From Anaerolineae bacterium (GTDB lineage: Bacteria > Chloroflexota > Anaerolineae > Aggregatilineales > UBA2796), in the NCBI GenBank assembly GCA_020851855.1, contig JADZBY010000414.1, positions 1 to 15,848 on the forward strand: 15,848 nt of DNA, given 5' to 3'. Shown here piece by piece: positions 7,635-14,596 of this stretch. The first letter of the stretch is position 1; the number at the start of each line of letters is the position of its first letter. The translations under genes were made by a program, and so were the position numbers. The notes beneath the pieces are model-generated. The model worked only from the letters and a program-made list of their open reading frames with translations. It was not told where the DNA came from and did no database searches.

Positions 7635-7823
7635 CTATTTCACAGGCGGGATACCCAAGTCCCGGCATATCTTCCTTGCGAGGATGTCATTGATCTCATT
7701 ATGCCGGGGCACAGCGGTGCGCCGGTTCTGCGCAGGATGGTGCCACCACGAGTGTTTGGCGCCCTCTCTCAGGAGTTCACAGCCATGCGCCCGCATGTGC
7801 CGCACCAGATCGGACCTTTTCAT
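7635..7823 (-). CDS. hicA: HicA-family toxin (mRNA interferase)
   Basis: This 62-residue protein has the double-stranded-RNA-binding-like HicA fold. It starts MKRSDLVRHMRAHGCELLREG, followed by the active-site histidine region GAKHSWWHHP (H24) and the closing segment VPRHNEIN...KICRDLGI, which are typical of the family. HicA cuts mRNA when not held by HicB. The ATG (7821-7823 on the complement) overlaps the TGA of the upstream hicB in an ATGA, so the two are translationally coupled. A longer in-frame extension to 7991 runs through hicB in another frame and is rejected. Toxin length and the histidine look intact, so it may be active. Confidence 0.9.
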   Translation of the reverse strand: MKRSDLVRHMRAHGCELLREGAKHSWWHHPAQNRRTAVPRHNEINDILARKICRDLGIPPVK

Positions 7824-8062
7824 ACGGCAATACGCACTTCGTGATAATCGGCCCCTGCCGCATCTCGCGCTTCCTGACGGTTGAACTCCAACGCCTCGCG
7901 AAGGACTTCCTTCAGACACTCCAATAGCTCTTCGCGCGTACTTTCCTGGCAATTCGTCCCCGGCACTTCCTCTATCCAGCCGATCCACCACTCCCCATCT
8001 TGCTTCACCACTGCCGTGTACTCGTTCACCGTTCGGTGCTCCTCATCAAGCGAATCCATCAT
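7820..8062 (-). CDS. hicB: HicB-family antitoxin
   Basis: This 80-residue protein has the short HicB partial RNase H fold. NEYTAVVKQDGEWWIGWIEEVPG gives the first strands, and the helix TREELLECLKEVLREALEFNRQEA and a final strand YHEVRIAV follow. It has no added helix-turn-helix or ribbon-helix-helix tail, so autoregulation by this protein alone is doubtful. It lies before hicA, the reverse of the classic hicA-hicB order, which is common in short-HicB pairs. GAAGGAG (8071-8077 on the complement) is 8 nt before the first of two adjacent ATGs, favouring 8062 over 8059. Confidence 0.88.
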   Translation of the reverse strand: MMDSLDEEHRTVNEYTAVVKQDGEWWIGWIEEVPGTNCQESTREELLECLKEVLREALEFNRQEARDAAGADYHEVRIAV

Positions 8063-8129
8063 TCGCCCTACTCCTTCTATCGAATCACCCGCTTCTCGCC
8101 ATCGTCGCCTCGCACCTCATCCCCAACTC

Positions 8130-8158
8130 CCTTCTCCCCATCCCGGACGGGGAGAGGG
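8130..8158. repeat. Hairpin of the 'ccctctcc' repeat family
   Basis: The stem 8130-8139 pairs with 8149-8158 (10 bp including one G-U) around a 9-nt loop. It lies upstream of hicB in a 264-nt spacer that also contains a second, stronger hairpin. Confidence 0.55.
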
Positions 8159-8254
8159 AAAGACTCTCCGAGGGGCAGACCCCTCATGCGCCCCAGACGT
8201 GTCACCGTGAGGCTGCTGGGGGTCAGAGGGGCGGCACCCTTCAGAAGTGTTTTT

Positions 8255-8293
8255 CCCCCTCTCCCAGCCGTACTCGGCGGTCGGGAGAGGGGG
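8255..8293. repeat. Perfect 11-bp palindrome, repeat family or terminator of the small membrane gene
   Basis: ccccctctccc (8255-8265) pairs perfectly with gggagaggggg (8283-8293) across a 17-nt loop. It sits 34 nt beyond the stop of the - strand miniprotein gene. No T-run follows on that strand, so simple intrinsic termination is uncertain. Sequence is like the arms at 5484-5627. Confidence 0.6.
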
Positions 8294-8326
8294 TTAGGGC
8301 TGTACCTCGAAAGTCAATAACACCCC

Positions 8327-8497
8327 CTAAATGCGCTTAATCAGGTAGAAAATGGCTACCCAGCACAGGATGATGATCGAGATGGCCTGGATCGCGCCCA
8401 GGATAGACATGGCGAAGCCGGGACTGAGCACAGCGGCCACCGCCACGACGATGAGCAGACCGATGAGGATTTCGCGTGTGCCAAGCTTCATGTTCAT
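8327..8497 (-). CDS. Two-helix membrane miniprotein
   Basis: This 56-residue protein has two hydrophobic segments: about 9-28 (EILIGLLIVVAVAAVLSPG) and about 31-52 (SILGAIQAISIIILCWVAIFYL). A short basic end (IKRI) follows, suggesting a hairpin in the membrane. The ATG at 8497 is preferred over upstream in-frame starts up to 8647, because the extension lacks membrane character and GGCAGG lies about 8 nt upstream. I do not recognise a family. It could be a small regulator or structural membrane peptide. It stands alone, with rnpB upstream and a repeat-rich spacer downstream. Confidence 0.6.
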   Translation of the reverse strand: MNMKLGTREILIGLLIVVAVAAVLSPGFAMSILGAIQAISIIILCWVAIFYLIKRI

Positions 8498-8604
8498 GAT
8501 CACAACCTGCCTTTCCTCGGTCGGGACCCGTTCCCGGTGGGGCGTACACCCTTCATTATAGGCCAAGTTGCGCCGGCAGCCGGGCGGCGGCCCTGTGAAT
8601 CGCA

Positions 8605-8635
8605 GCCGCTTCGACCCACACCGGGCCGAAGCGGC
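8605..8635 (-). terminator. Hairpin just downstream of rnpB
   Basis: gccgcttcg (8605-8613) and cgaagcggc (8627-8635) form a perfect 9-bp stem with a 13-nt loop. It begins 6 nt past the inferred 3' end of RNase P RNA on the - strand. No U-tract follows, so it may be a processing or pause hairpin instead of a classical terminator. Confidence 0.45.
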
Positions 8636-8641
8636 GCATGT

Positions 8642-9015
8642 GCCCAAGTTGACCTATAAGCCGCGTTCTGTGCCCTGCAAGCAGGGCGGCGATCATCTCT
8701 CTGGGACGCCGGTTGCCCGGACGCCTCGTGCAGCCTACCCGAAGCTCATAACGGGACGAGCAGCCCCTCGCTTCTGCTTGGCCTTGCTCCCGGTGGGGTT
8801 TGCCTGGCCGCGGACATCACTGCCCGCGCCGGTGGTCTCTTACACCGCCGTTTCACCCTCACCACAACAGCCCGAAGGCTGCGTGGCACTGCGCCTCTCT
8901 GTGGCACTCTGCCGTCGGGTCGCCCCGCCTGGCCGTTAGCCAGCACCGTGCTCTATGGAGCGCGGACTTTCCTCACCCCGCCTTGACGGGGCGCGATCAC
9001 CCGGTCAACTTGAGC
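8642..9015 (-). ncRNA. rnpB: RNase P RNA (M1-type ribozyme)
   Basis: Read on the - strand, this about 374-nt segment carries the hallmark RNase P RNA blocks: GAGGAAAGUCCG (8963-8974) near the 5' end, GUGCUGGCUAACGGCC soon after, GAGGGUGAAACGGCG and GUAAGAGACCACCG in the middle, and ACAGAACGCGGCUUAU (8656-8671) near the 3' end. The ends pair as helix P1: AAGUUGACC (9003-9011) with GGUCAACUU (8646-8654), extendable to 13 bp at 9015/8642. This is the catalytic RNA that trims 5' leaders from tRNA precursors. The layout looks like the common bacterial A type. Ends are set by P1 and may be off by a few bases. Protein frames predicted across it are spurious. Confidence 0.95.
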
Positions 9016-9021
9016 ACGTCG

Positions 9022-9050
9022 ATTCTATCAGAAAGGCAGCCCGATCTGAA
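9022..9050 (-). promoter_or_regulatory. Probable sigma-70-type promoter of rnpB
   Basis: On the - strand, TTCAGA (9050-9045) and TAGAAT (9027-9022) are separated by 17 bp. The expected start, 7 nt past the -10 box, is G at 9015, exactly the first base of helix P1. The agreement between the two independent boundaries supports it. Confidence 0.65.
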
Positions 9051-9072
9051 GGGCGAACGGGCGGACGGCGTG

Positions 9073-9684
9073 TTACTCCTGTGGCTCGTCATCGCGCAAT
9101 TCGGCGTCCGGATCGGGGCGTTTGCTCAGCTCGTCAAAAAGAGAGCTGATGCGCCCCCCGCCGGGCTTCGTGGGCGGCGATTTGTGCTCGGCCAGTACGT
9201 CCGAGAGCGATGTGTTGGGCCGCGCCAACTCAGAAAACAGGCTGCTGACCTGCCCGCTCTCAGCCCGGCGTGGTGTGGCCGGGCGCGGGCGCTTCTCTTC
9301 ATCCTCTTTGACCGAGTCCCAGAAATCGTTGAGCCGGTTCGCCCCGCCCCGGTGACGGTCGCCGGGGCGCTCGTCGGCTTTCCCCTGGCCGGTCCAGCCC
9401 AGGCGTGCGGCGCGGAACACCGGCGGCTGTGTGCCCTCGACCCGCGCCAGCCAGTGAGTCTGTTCCAGGTCGCTCACCACGTTGGCCAGCGCATCGGGCG
9501 GCAGGCGCTCTTCGGGCGGCAGCGCATCGAGCGCCTGGCTCAATTCGGCGAGGCTCATCCCGTTCGAGCGCAACAGGATGCGCATCACCCGGCGCTGTGG
9601 CGGCGGCAGGCTGAGCAGGTCAGATGGGCTGATAGGCCGGTCGTCATCTTCAGGCGGCATCTGGCCCCCCGTTCGTGTGGTCAT
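9073..9684 (-). CDS. Winged-helix-like protein with duplicated short motif, unknown function
   Basis: This 203-residue, polar, proline-rich protein has one ordered part, about residues 18-93. Helices around RRVMRILLRSNGMSLAELSQAL and PPDALANVVSDLEQTHWLARVE, followed by PPVFRAA, resemble a winged helix-turn-helix of the MarR/ArsR style. The rest is charged and probably disordered. It contains two copies of a short helix-like motif: SGQVSSLFSELA (143-154) and GGRISSLFDELS (176-187). The gene begins 15 nt after the kinase stop, so they are cotranscribed. It may be a kinase substrate, adaptor or regulator, although no family is recognised. The ATG at 9684 has a weak ribosome site, and MPPEDD (ATG at 9660) is an alternative start. 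Confidence 0.7.
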   Translation of the reverse strand: MTTRTGGQMPPEDDDRPISPSDLLSLPPPQRRVMRILLRSNGMSLAELSQALDALPPEERLPPDALANVVSDLEQTHWLARVEGTQPPVFRAARLGWTGQGKADERPGDRHRGGANRLNDFWDSVKEDEEKRPRPATPRRAESGQVSSLFSELARPNTSLSDVLAEHKSPPTKPGGGRISSLFDELSKRPDPDAELRDDEPQE

Positions 9685-9699
9685 CGTGTGTTGCCTGCA

Positions 9700-10812
9700 C
9701 TACAGAACCCCGGCGCGCACGGCCAGCCCCACCAGATCAGCCGGGTGCGCGCCAGATCGGCTGGCGAGGAACAACAGCACGAGCACGAGAATGAGCAGCA
9801 GACCGAGCACAAGGCCGATGAAGAGAGCGGCCCTGGGTGCGCCGGTCGCTGGCGCGCCGGACCCGGAAGCGAGCGAGTCCACCACCATCGACACGACGGC
9901 CTGTCTCGACGCCTCGGCGGATTCTGGCGCATTAACCCTGACCGGTGCGCCGGACAGCGCGTCCTTGTAGGCGCTCACCAGCGCGGCGGCGGACTCGAAG
10001 CGCTCCTCTGGCGCTTTGGCCATCGCCCGCGCGATCACGCCATCCACCGCGGGCGGCAATTCCGGGTTGATCATGAAGGCCGAGGGGATCGGATCGTTGA
10101 GATGCATGTGCATCACGCGGTACGGGGAGCTGGCCACGTACGGCAAGCGCCCGGTGAGCATCTCGAAGAGCACCACGCCCAAAGCGTACAGGTCGACGGG
10201 CGGCCCCATGTTCTCGCTCGCCCACTGCTCCGGGGCCATGTACGACGGCGTGCCCACCGTCGTGCCTTCCTGGGTCAGCGATGAGGTTTCGCCGAGCAGC
10301 TTGGCGATCCCGAAATCGGTCAGGTAGGCGTTGCCCTGGTCGTCGAAGAGCACATTGGGCGGCTTCAGATCGCGGTGGATCGTGCCGCGCCCGTGCGCGT
10401 AATCCAGGGCGAGCGCCATTTGCTCCAGGATGCGCGTGATCTGTGCGAGTGGGATGACGCCCTTTTCCAGGCGGTCACTCAGGCTGCCGCCGGTGAGCAT
10501 CTCCATAACGAAGTAGTACAGATCGGTCTTGGGATCAACCTGTGCGTCGGTCAATCGCCAGTGGAACCCGTGCATCACACCGTAGTCGAAGACCTTGACG
10601 ATGTGCGGGTTGCTGAGTGAGGCGATAATCTGGGCTTCTTTTTCGAAGCGGCGGCTGAAGCCGCCGCGCGCCGCCAGACTGGGCGAGATGATCTTGAGCG
10701 CGACCTCACGGCGCACGCTCATCTGGCGCGCCCGGTACACGACGGCCATCCCACCTTCGCCAAGCTGGGAGAGAATCTCATATTGGCCCATGCGCTGGCC
10801 GATAAGGTTCAT
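9700..10812 (-). CDS. Membrane-anchored Hanks-type Ser/Thr protein kinase
   Basis: This 370-residue PknB-like kinase has a complete catalytic domain at about 10-285. It shows the glycine loop LGEGGMAVVY (17-26), the VALK lysine (K40), HRDLKPPN (146-153, catalytic D148), DFG (166-168), the activation segment SLTQEGTTVGTPSYMAPE (178-195) with Thr/Ser sites for autophosphorylation, and DLYALG (207-212). Between strands 4 and 5 of the N-lobe (about 79-97) is an extra loop absent from most kinases. One transmembrane helix (about 329-350) follows a Ser/Ala/Pro-rich linker, and only about 20 residues would lie outside. There are no PASTA or other sensor domains, so any signal must come through partners. 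It lies between a MinD-like ATPase and a wHTH-like gene on the same strand, suggesting a joint signalling unit. Confidence 0.95.
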   Translation of the reverse strand: MNLIGQRMGQYEILSQLGEGGMAVVYRARQMSVRREVALKIISPSLAARGGFSRRFEKEAQIIASLSNPHIVKVFDYGVMHGFHWRLTDAQVDPKTDLYYFVMEMLTGGSLSDRLEKGVIPLAQITRILEQMALALDYAHGRGTIHRDLKPPNVLFDDQGNAYLTDFGIAKLLGETSSLTQEGTTVGTPSYMAPEQWASENMGPPVDLYALGVVLFEMLTGRLPYVASSPYRVMHMHLNDPIPSAFMINPELPPAVDGVIARAMAKAPEERFESAAALVSAYKDALSGAPVRVNAPESAEASRQAVVSMVVDSLASGSGAPATGAPRAALFIGLVLGLLLILVLVLLFLASRSGAHPADLVGLAVRAGVL

Positions 10813-10911
10813 AATGCTGCCTCTCCGGTGCTCACCGCGCCGCGTCTACGTCACTACGCGCCGGATGAAATGAGACGGTGCACCGCCGGCCCCTGCCACA
10901 CGCTTCGCTTG

Positions 10912-11670
10912 TTAATCGTTGACCAGCGACAAGGCCACCTGCCGCAACTGCGTGCTGATGTCGTGGTCGGGGAACTTCACGACGAACACGCCCTCGCTGG
11001 CCAGCGCCATCATTTCGTTGGAATGCGGCAGGACTGCCGCCACTTCGCAGTTGTAGGTGCTCTCTACCTTGGCGCGCACGCTTTCCAGGCCGAAAAACTC
11101 CGGCGTCTTGTTGACGATGAGCACCATGCGCGGCACGTCGAGCTTGCGGGCGACCTCAACGGTGACGCTCGTGCCCTGGAAGTCTTGCTGGTCGGGCCGC
11201 ATGATGATGGCCAGCGCGTCGGAGATGGCGATGGACAGCAGCGTCTCGTCGTTCAGGCCGGGGTGCGTGTCCACGATGAGCGCGTCCAGTTCAAGCGCTT
11301 CGATTAGGCGTTGGAAGCCGTCATTGAGCAGGCCGACGTCGTAATGCTCGCGCAGGATGCGGGCGATGTCGCTGACCTTGATGCTGGACGGCACGAGGTA
11401 CAGCTTTCCCTTGATGGCGCTGCCTACGTTCGCCGTCACGTCGTAGGCGGCGTCCTTGATGTCGCAGCGGCCCCAAAGGTAGTCGTTCAGGGTGGAGTGC
11501 ATGTCTTCCTCGGCCAGCCCCAGGAGCACATGAATACCGGGCGATTGGATGTCCGTGTCGATCACACACACCCGCAGCCCTTCCGCGGCCATCAGCGCCG
11601 CGAGATTGGCCGATGTGTTCGACTTCCCGGTTCCGCCCCGGAACGAATGAATCGAGATGATTTTTGCCAT
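10912..11670 (-). CDS. MinD/ParA-family ATPase with Arg in the signature-lysine position
   Basis: This 252-residue deviant Walker-A ATPase has its P-loop at SFRGGTGKSNT (9-19), where the signature lysine of KGGxGK[ST] is Arg (R11) while the second lysine (K16) is kept. The DTD of switch I (38-40), Walker B LIVDTHPGL (131-139) and the LIVNK base-binding stretch (184-188) are present. Such proteins dimerise on ATP and position other complexes on membrane or nucleoid. No amphipathic MinD tail is obvious at the C-terminus (VALSLVND). There are no minC, minE or parB neighbours, so it is not chromosome parA or septum minD. It heads a - strand run with the kinase 99 nt downstream. Ribosome site AAAGGAG (11677-11683) is 6 nt upstream of the ATG. 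Confidence 0.9.
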   Translation of the reverse strand: MAKIISIHSFRGGTGKSNTSANLAALMAAEGLRVCVIDTDIQSPGIHVLLGLAEEDMHSTLNDYLWGRCDIKDAAYDVTANVGSAIKGKLYLVPSSIKVSDIARILREHYDVGLLNDGFQRLIEALELDALIVDTHPGLNDETLLSIAISDALAIIMRPDQQDFQGTSVTVEVARKLDVPRMVLIVNKTPEFFGLESVRAKVESTYNCEVAAVLPHSNEMMALASEGVFVVKFPDHDISTQLRQVALSLVND

Positions 11671-12122
11671 GCTGGTCTCCTTTGGCAGTGTTCACTGGCG
11701 GCGTCATCGACATGGCGTGCGCGCCGGGATGTGGACGCCTGAGCCGATTCGCCTGTACTTCGGCCAACGCCGCCGGTGGGTGGGTTGGGTCACATGCAGC
11801 AGCCGGTTGTGCGCATGGCCCCGGCGGGAGCTTCACTTGCCCGGCATTATACACCGCTGGGCGTCTGATGTGCGTGACCGAAGTATAACACCTCTGAGCC
11901 GAAGCGCGGGGCAGAAACGCCGGACCTCACCTCACAAGGCGCGTGTCCCGCTTGGCACACGGGGGCGTTTCTGTGAAAGTATGAAAAAGTACGATCAATT
12001 CGTAGCGCTCATCTGGCAAAGCGTCACTTCCGGGCCGCACCATCGGTTATGCAAATAGTCCTATGACGGCCCGCTTGGGGATGGGAATGATCGGGTCCGG
12101 CGTCTCGGAGAAGGAGTGGAAT
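11671..12122. other. Divergent intergenic region without a convincing gene
   Basis: This stretch lies between the divergently oriented ATPase and exported binding protein. Open frames on the + strand here (for example 11657-12058) are low-complexity Arg/Gly-rich and share no family pattern, so I call none. It should hold promoters in both directions. A clear -10 hexamer is visible only for the - strand. Near the + strand gene I see ribosome site AAGGAG at 12111-12116 but no confident promoter. Confidence 0.6.
11846..11851 (-). promoter_or_regulatory. Candidate -10 element for the ATPase-kinase transcript
   Basis: A perfect TATAAT on the - strand stands out in GC-rich surroundings, about 175 nt before the ATPase start. 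No good -35 hexamer is found at 16-18 bp, so the call rests on one box. Confidence 0.35.
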
Positions 12123-14372
12123 ATGCGGATTCGTACAGGGGGGTTTTTCGGCGCAGTGTGCCTGCTCACCGCGCTGGCCATCGCCGCCATGCTGATCCCG
12201 TCCTGGGCGACGGCTGCTCAGGATGAGGTGGTTCTGAATATCGGCGTGATCGGCGATTCGAGCAGCGACACGGCGCGCGGCGTGTTCCTGGCTGTGGAAC
12301 AGGCCAACGCCACCGGGCCGGTGACGCTGCCCGATGGGCGGCTGGCGCGCTTTTCGGTCGTCGTGTCCGATGCGCGCGAACCGGGGCAGGTGAGCAATGC
12401 GCTCGGCGCTCTTCTACAGAATGACGTGGTGGCCGTTTTTGGGCCGGACGACAACTATCTCGCCGCGCAAAACAGCGCCATCCTGGCCGGCGCAGGCGTG
12501 CCGGTCTTCACCGGGGCGACCAGCAGCGCCGTGATGCCGGGCGGGATGCTCTTCCGCACCCAGGCCCCTGACCGCGTCCAGCTTGGCATCCTGGCCGGCA
12601 TGATCGGGGCTGTCGAGGGCGCGCGCATTGTGCTCTATCAAGGCGACGCGAGGTTTAGCTCACAGATTCAGGACCTGAATCGCGGCCTGTCCGAGCGCGG
12701 CGTCACACCCAGCGGCGTCATCGTGCAGGGCGCGGGCAACACCGTCCAGCAGGTCGCGCAGGACATCGTCAATGGCGGCGCAGGCGCGGTGATCGCCGTC
12801 GGTGAGCCGGTGCAGGTCGCCGATCTGCTCCGCACGCTACGCGGCCTGGGCTTTGGCGGCGCGTTTGGCACGCCCGTGATCGCGGACCGGGCGTTTATGG
12901 ACTCCGTGCCCTTCCAGTTCCGGGCCAATCTGCCCGGCGTGGTGGGCTGGACGTATGTGTACAACGATCCGACCAGCGTCGCATTCAGCCGCTCATACAC
13001 GGTGCTGTTTGGCGAGACGCCCGGCCCGCTCAGCGCGGCAGCTTATGATGGCGCGTCGCTGCTCATCGCGGCGGTGACCGCTGCCGGGACAGAGCCGGAC
13101 GCCGTCCGGGCGCGCATCACGTCCACCGGCTCGTTCAGCGGCGTGCAGGGCGTGATCGACCCGTCGCGGGCCAGCGGCGAATTGTCGCTGAACGCGGCGG
13201 CGGTCGTCACCGGCCCGTATGGCGCGGCGGTGCCCGTGGCGCGCTTCGACGATACGCGCCAGGTCCCGCTCGACGTGGCCGGGCTGCCGACGCCCGGACC
13301 GTCGAACACGCCGCGCCCGACGCAGACCGCCACGGCAACGCGCACGCCGACGGCGACTCGCACGCCCACCCAGACTGTGCCGCCCACGGCCACGCTCGAA
13401 GGCGTGTGGGCGACGGTCACGGCGCGCGCGCTGAACGTGCGCAGCGGCCCCGGCGTGAATTATCAGGTGGTCGGCCAGTTGCAGCGCGGCGAACAGGTGC
13501 GTTTGCTCGGCGCGAACCCGGAGCTAACCTGGTTCACCATCCTCTTCCGCTCGACCACGGCCTGGATTTCCGGCGGATCGCAGTTCGTGACCATTACGGG
13601 CGACATCCGGACGCTGCCCATCGTGCAACCGCCGCCCACCGCGACGCTGCCGCCCACACTCACGCCGTCGTTGACGCCGACCTGGACGTTGACGCCGACA
13701 GCCGTCCCGTTTGCGGACATCGTCATGGTCAGCGCGTCGCTCAACCCGGCGCTGCCGCAGCCCGGCCAGCCCTTCACGGTGCTGGTGAACCTGCAAAACG
13801 CGGGACTTGCTCCGGCAGGTGAGTTTGCCGTCGCGGCGACTTTCGAGCCGGGCGGCGTGTACACCTCGGCCATCGTGCCGGGGCTTGGGCCGGGCGTGCA
13901 GACCGTCGTGCCGCTCAACGTGACGGTGGCGGGCACGGGCAACTTCACCGTGGCCATCGTGCTCGACCTGAATCAGCAGGTGGACGAAGGCCCGGCGGGC
14001 GAAGCGAACAACCAGCCGCCCTTCTCGTACCGGGTGGACCGCGCCTACATCGCGCAGGGCAGCTTCCAGGTCGCCCCAACCACCAACGTGGACTTCTACG
14101 GCGGCACGGCGGACGCGACGTACGACGGGCTGAACCTGACGCCCATCAACGGGACGCTGATCAACATCCTGGCGGGCGTGCAGTTGAACCAGGTGCATTA
14201 CGACTACCTTACGCCTGCCGTGGTGAACAACGCCGCGCCCATCTCGCAGGCCAGCCTTGCGCCGGGCACTATCCTGGGCATCCAGACGGCGGAAGGCCAG
14301 CGCGGCGTGCTGCGCGTGGCCGGCTACAACGGCTCCAGCATCATCCTGGAATATTACATCTACACGCCGTGA
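12123..14372 (+). CDS. Exported periplasmic-binding-type protein with SH3b and CARDB domains
   Basis: This 749-residue protein is counted from the ATG at 12123. That start has AAGGAG 6 nt upstream and opens directly into a signal peptide (MRIRTGGFFGAVCLL..., cut near AAQD at about 31-34), while the in-frame ATG at 12063 would add 20 non-signal residues. About 36-385 is a type 1 periplasmic-binding domain of the Leu/Ile/Val-receptor kind (NIGVIGDSSSDTARGVFLAVEQAN at its start). A Thr/Pro linker (389-423) leads to an SH3b domain (427-492, ARALNVRSGPGVNYQVVGQL). A second Thr/Pro linker (502-528) leads to a CARDB domain (530-632, VSASLNPALPQPGQPFTVLV), and about 640-749 is unassigned. No permease genes adjoin, so it may be a cell-surface ligand binder and not a transporter subunit. 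The ligand is unknown. Confidence 0.88.
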   Translation: MRIRTGGFFGAVCLLTALAIAAMLIPSWATAAQDEVVLNIGVIGDSSSDTARGVFLAVEQANATGPVTLPDGRLARFSVVVSDAREPGQVSNALGALLQNDVVAVFGPDDNYLAAQNSAILAGAGVPVFTGATSSAVMPGGMLFRTQAPDRVQLGILAGMIGAVEGARIVLYQGDARFSSQIQDLNRGLSERGVTPSGVIVQGAGNTVQQVAQDIVNGGAGAVIAVGEPVQVADLLRTLRGLGFGGAFGTPVIADRAFMDSVPFQFRANLPGVVGWTYVYNDPTSVAFSRSYTVLFGETPGPLSAAAYDGASLLIAAVTAAGTEPDAVRARITSTGSFSGVQGVIDPSRASGELSLNAAAVVTGPYGAAVPVARFDDTRQVPLDVAGLPTPGPSNTPRPTQTATATRTPTATRTPTQTVPPTATLEGVWATVTARALNVRSGPGVNYQVVGQLQRGEQVRLLGANPELTWFTILFRSTTAWISGGSQFVTITGDIRTLPIVQPPPTATLPPTLTPSLTPTWTLTPTAVPFADIVMVSASLNPALPQPGQPFTVLVNLQNAGLAPAGEFAVAATFEPGGVYTSAIVPGLGPGVQTVVPLNVTVAGTGNFTVAIVLDLNQQVDEGPAGEANNQPPFSYRVDRAYIAQGSFQVAPTTNVDFYGGTADATYDGLNLTPINGTLINILAGVQLNQVHYDYLTPAVVNNAAPISQASLAPGTILGIQTAEGQRGVLRVAGYNGSSIILEYYIYTP

Positions 14373-14386
14373 CACTCTCCACCCGG

Positions 14387-14426
14387 TCCCTCTCCATGCC
14401 CGCCATCCTGGTGGGATGGAGAGGGA
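14387..14426 (+). terminator. Strong hairpin after the binding-protein gene, 'ccctctcc' family
   Basis: tccctctccat (14387-14397) pairs with atggagaggga (14416-14426), and the inner cccgcc/ggtggg can extend the stem. It lies 15 nt past the stop and is followed by tttg. It likely ends the transcript and belongs to the same repeat family as the arms near 5484 and 8255. Confidence 0.6.
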
Positions 14427-14434
14427 TTTGGGCA

Positions 14435-14495
14435 GACGACGCAGGCCGCGTCCCTACGGCAATCTCGTAGGGACAACGCCTGCGTTGTCCGTTTT
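14435..14495. repeat. Palindromic repeat with mutually exclusive hairpins, ending in a terminator-like stem
   Basis: Three pairings compete. gtccctacg (14450-14458) pairs with cgtagggac (14466-14474). ggacaacg (14471-14478) pairs with cgttgtcc (14483-14490), and this stem is followed by gtttt, like an intrinsic terminator. gacgacgcaggc (14435-14446) pairs with gcctgcgttgtc (14478-14489), with one G-U, enclosing the first hairpin. It resembles a dispersed intergenic repeat more than a gene-specific switch. Confidence 0.6.
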
Positions 14496-14596
14496 GCGCC
14501 GAACGCACGCGCCTCGTCTCGCGTTTGCTCGCGCCTCACCCCCGCGCTTTCCCCACCCTCTCCCACCTGCCTGTAGCGCGAGCCGCCCCGGAACGG

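Noticed and set aside
8080..8326. CRISPR array or mobile-element ends in the repeat-rich spacer
   Set aside because: The repeats are inverted, unevenly spaced and few. There is no direct-repeat/spacer periodicity and no transposase gene.
8746..8946. 66-codon open frame inside rnpB
   Set aside because: The segment is structured RNase P RNA, and the frame has no protein family pattern.
8800..10284. 494-codon open frame on the + strand across rnpB, the wHTH-like gene and the kinase
   Set aside because: It is antisense to an RNA gene and two protein genes, and its composition is typical of GC-rich shadow frames.
10912..11670. Chromosome-partition parA or septum-site minD
   Set aside because: There is no parB, parS-like repeat, minC or minE nearby, and the signature lysine is changed.
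12063..12122. Upstream ATG at 12063 as the start of the binding protein
   Set aside because: It would put 20 polar residues before the signal peptide, whereas the ATG at 12123 has AAGGAG at the right distance.
13524..14375. 283-codon open frame on the - strand opposite the binding-protein gene
   Set aside because: It mirrors the real coding strand, which has a signal peptide and known domains. The antisense product is Arg/His/Val-rich with no family.
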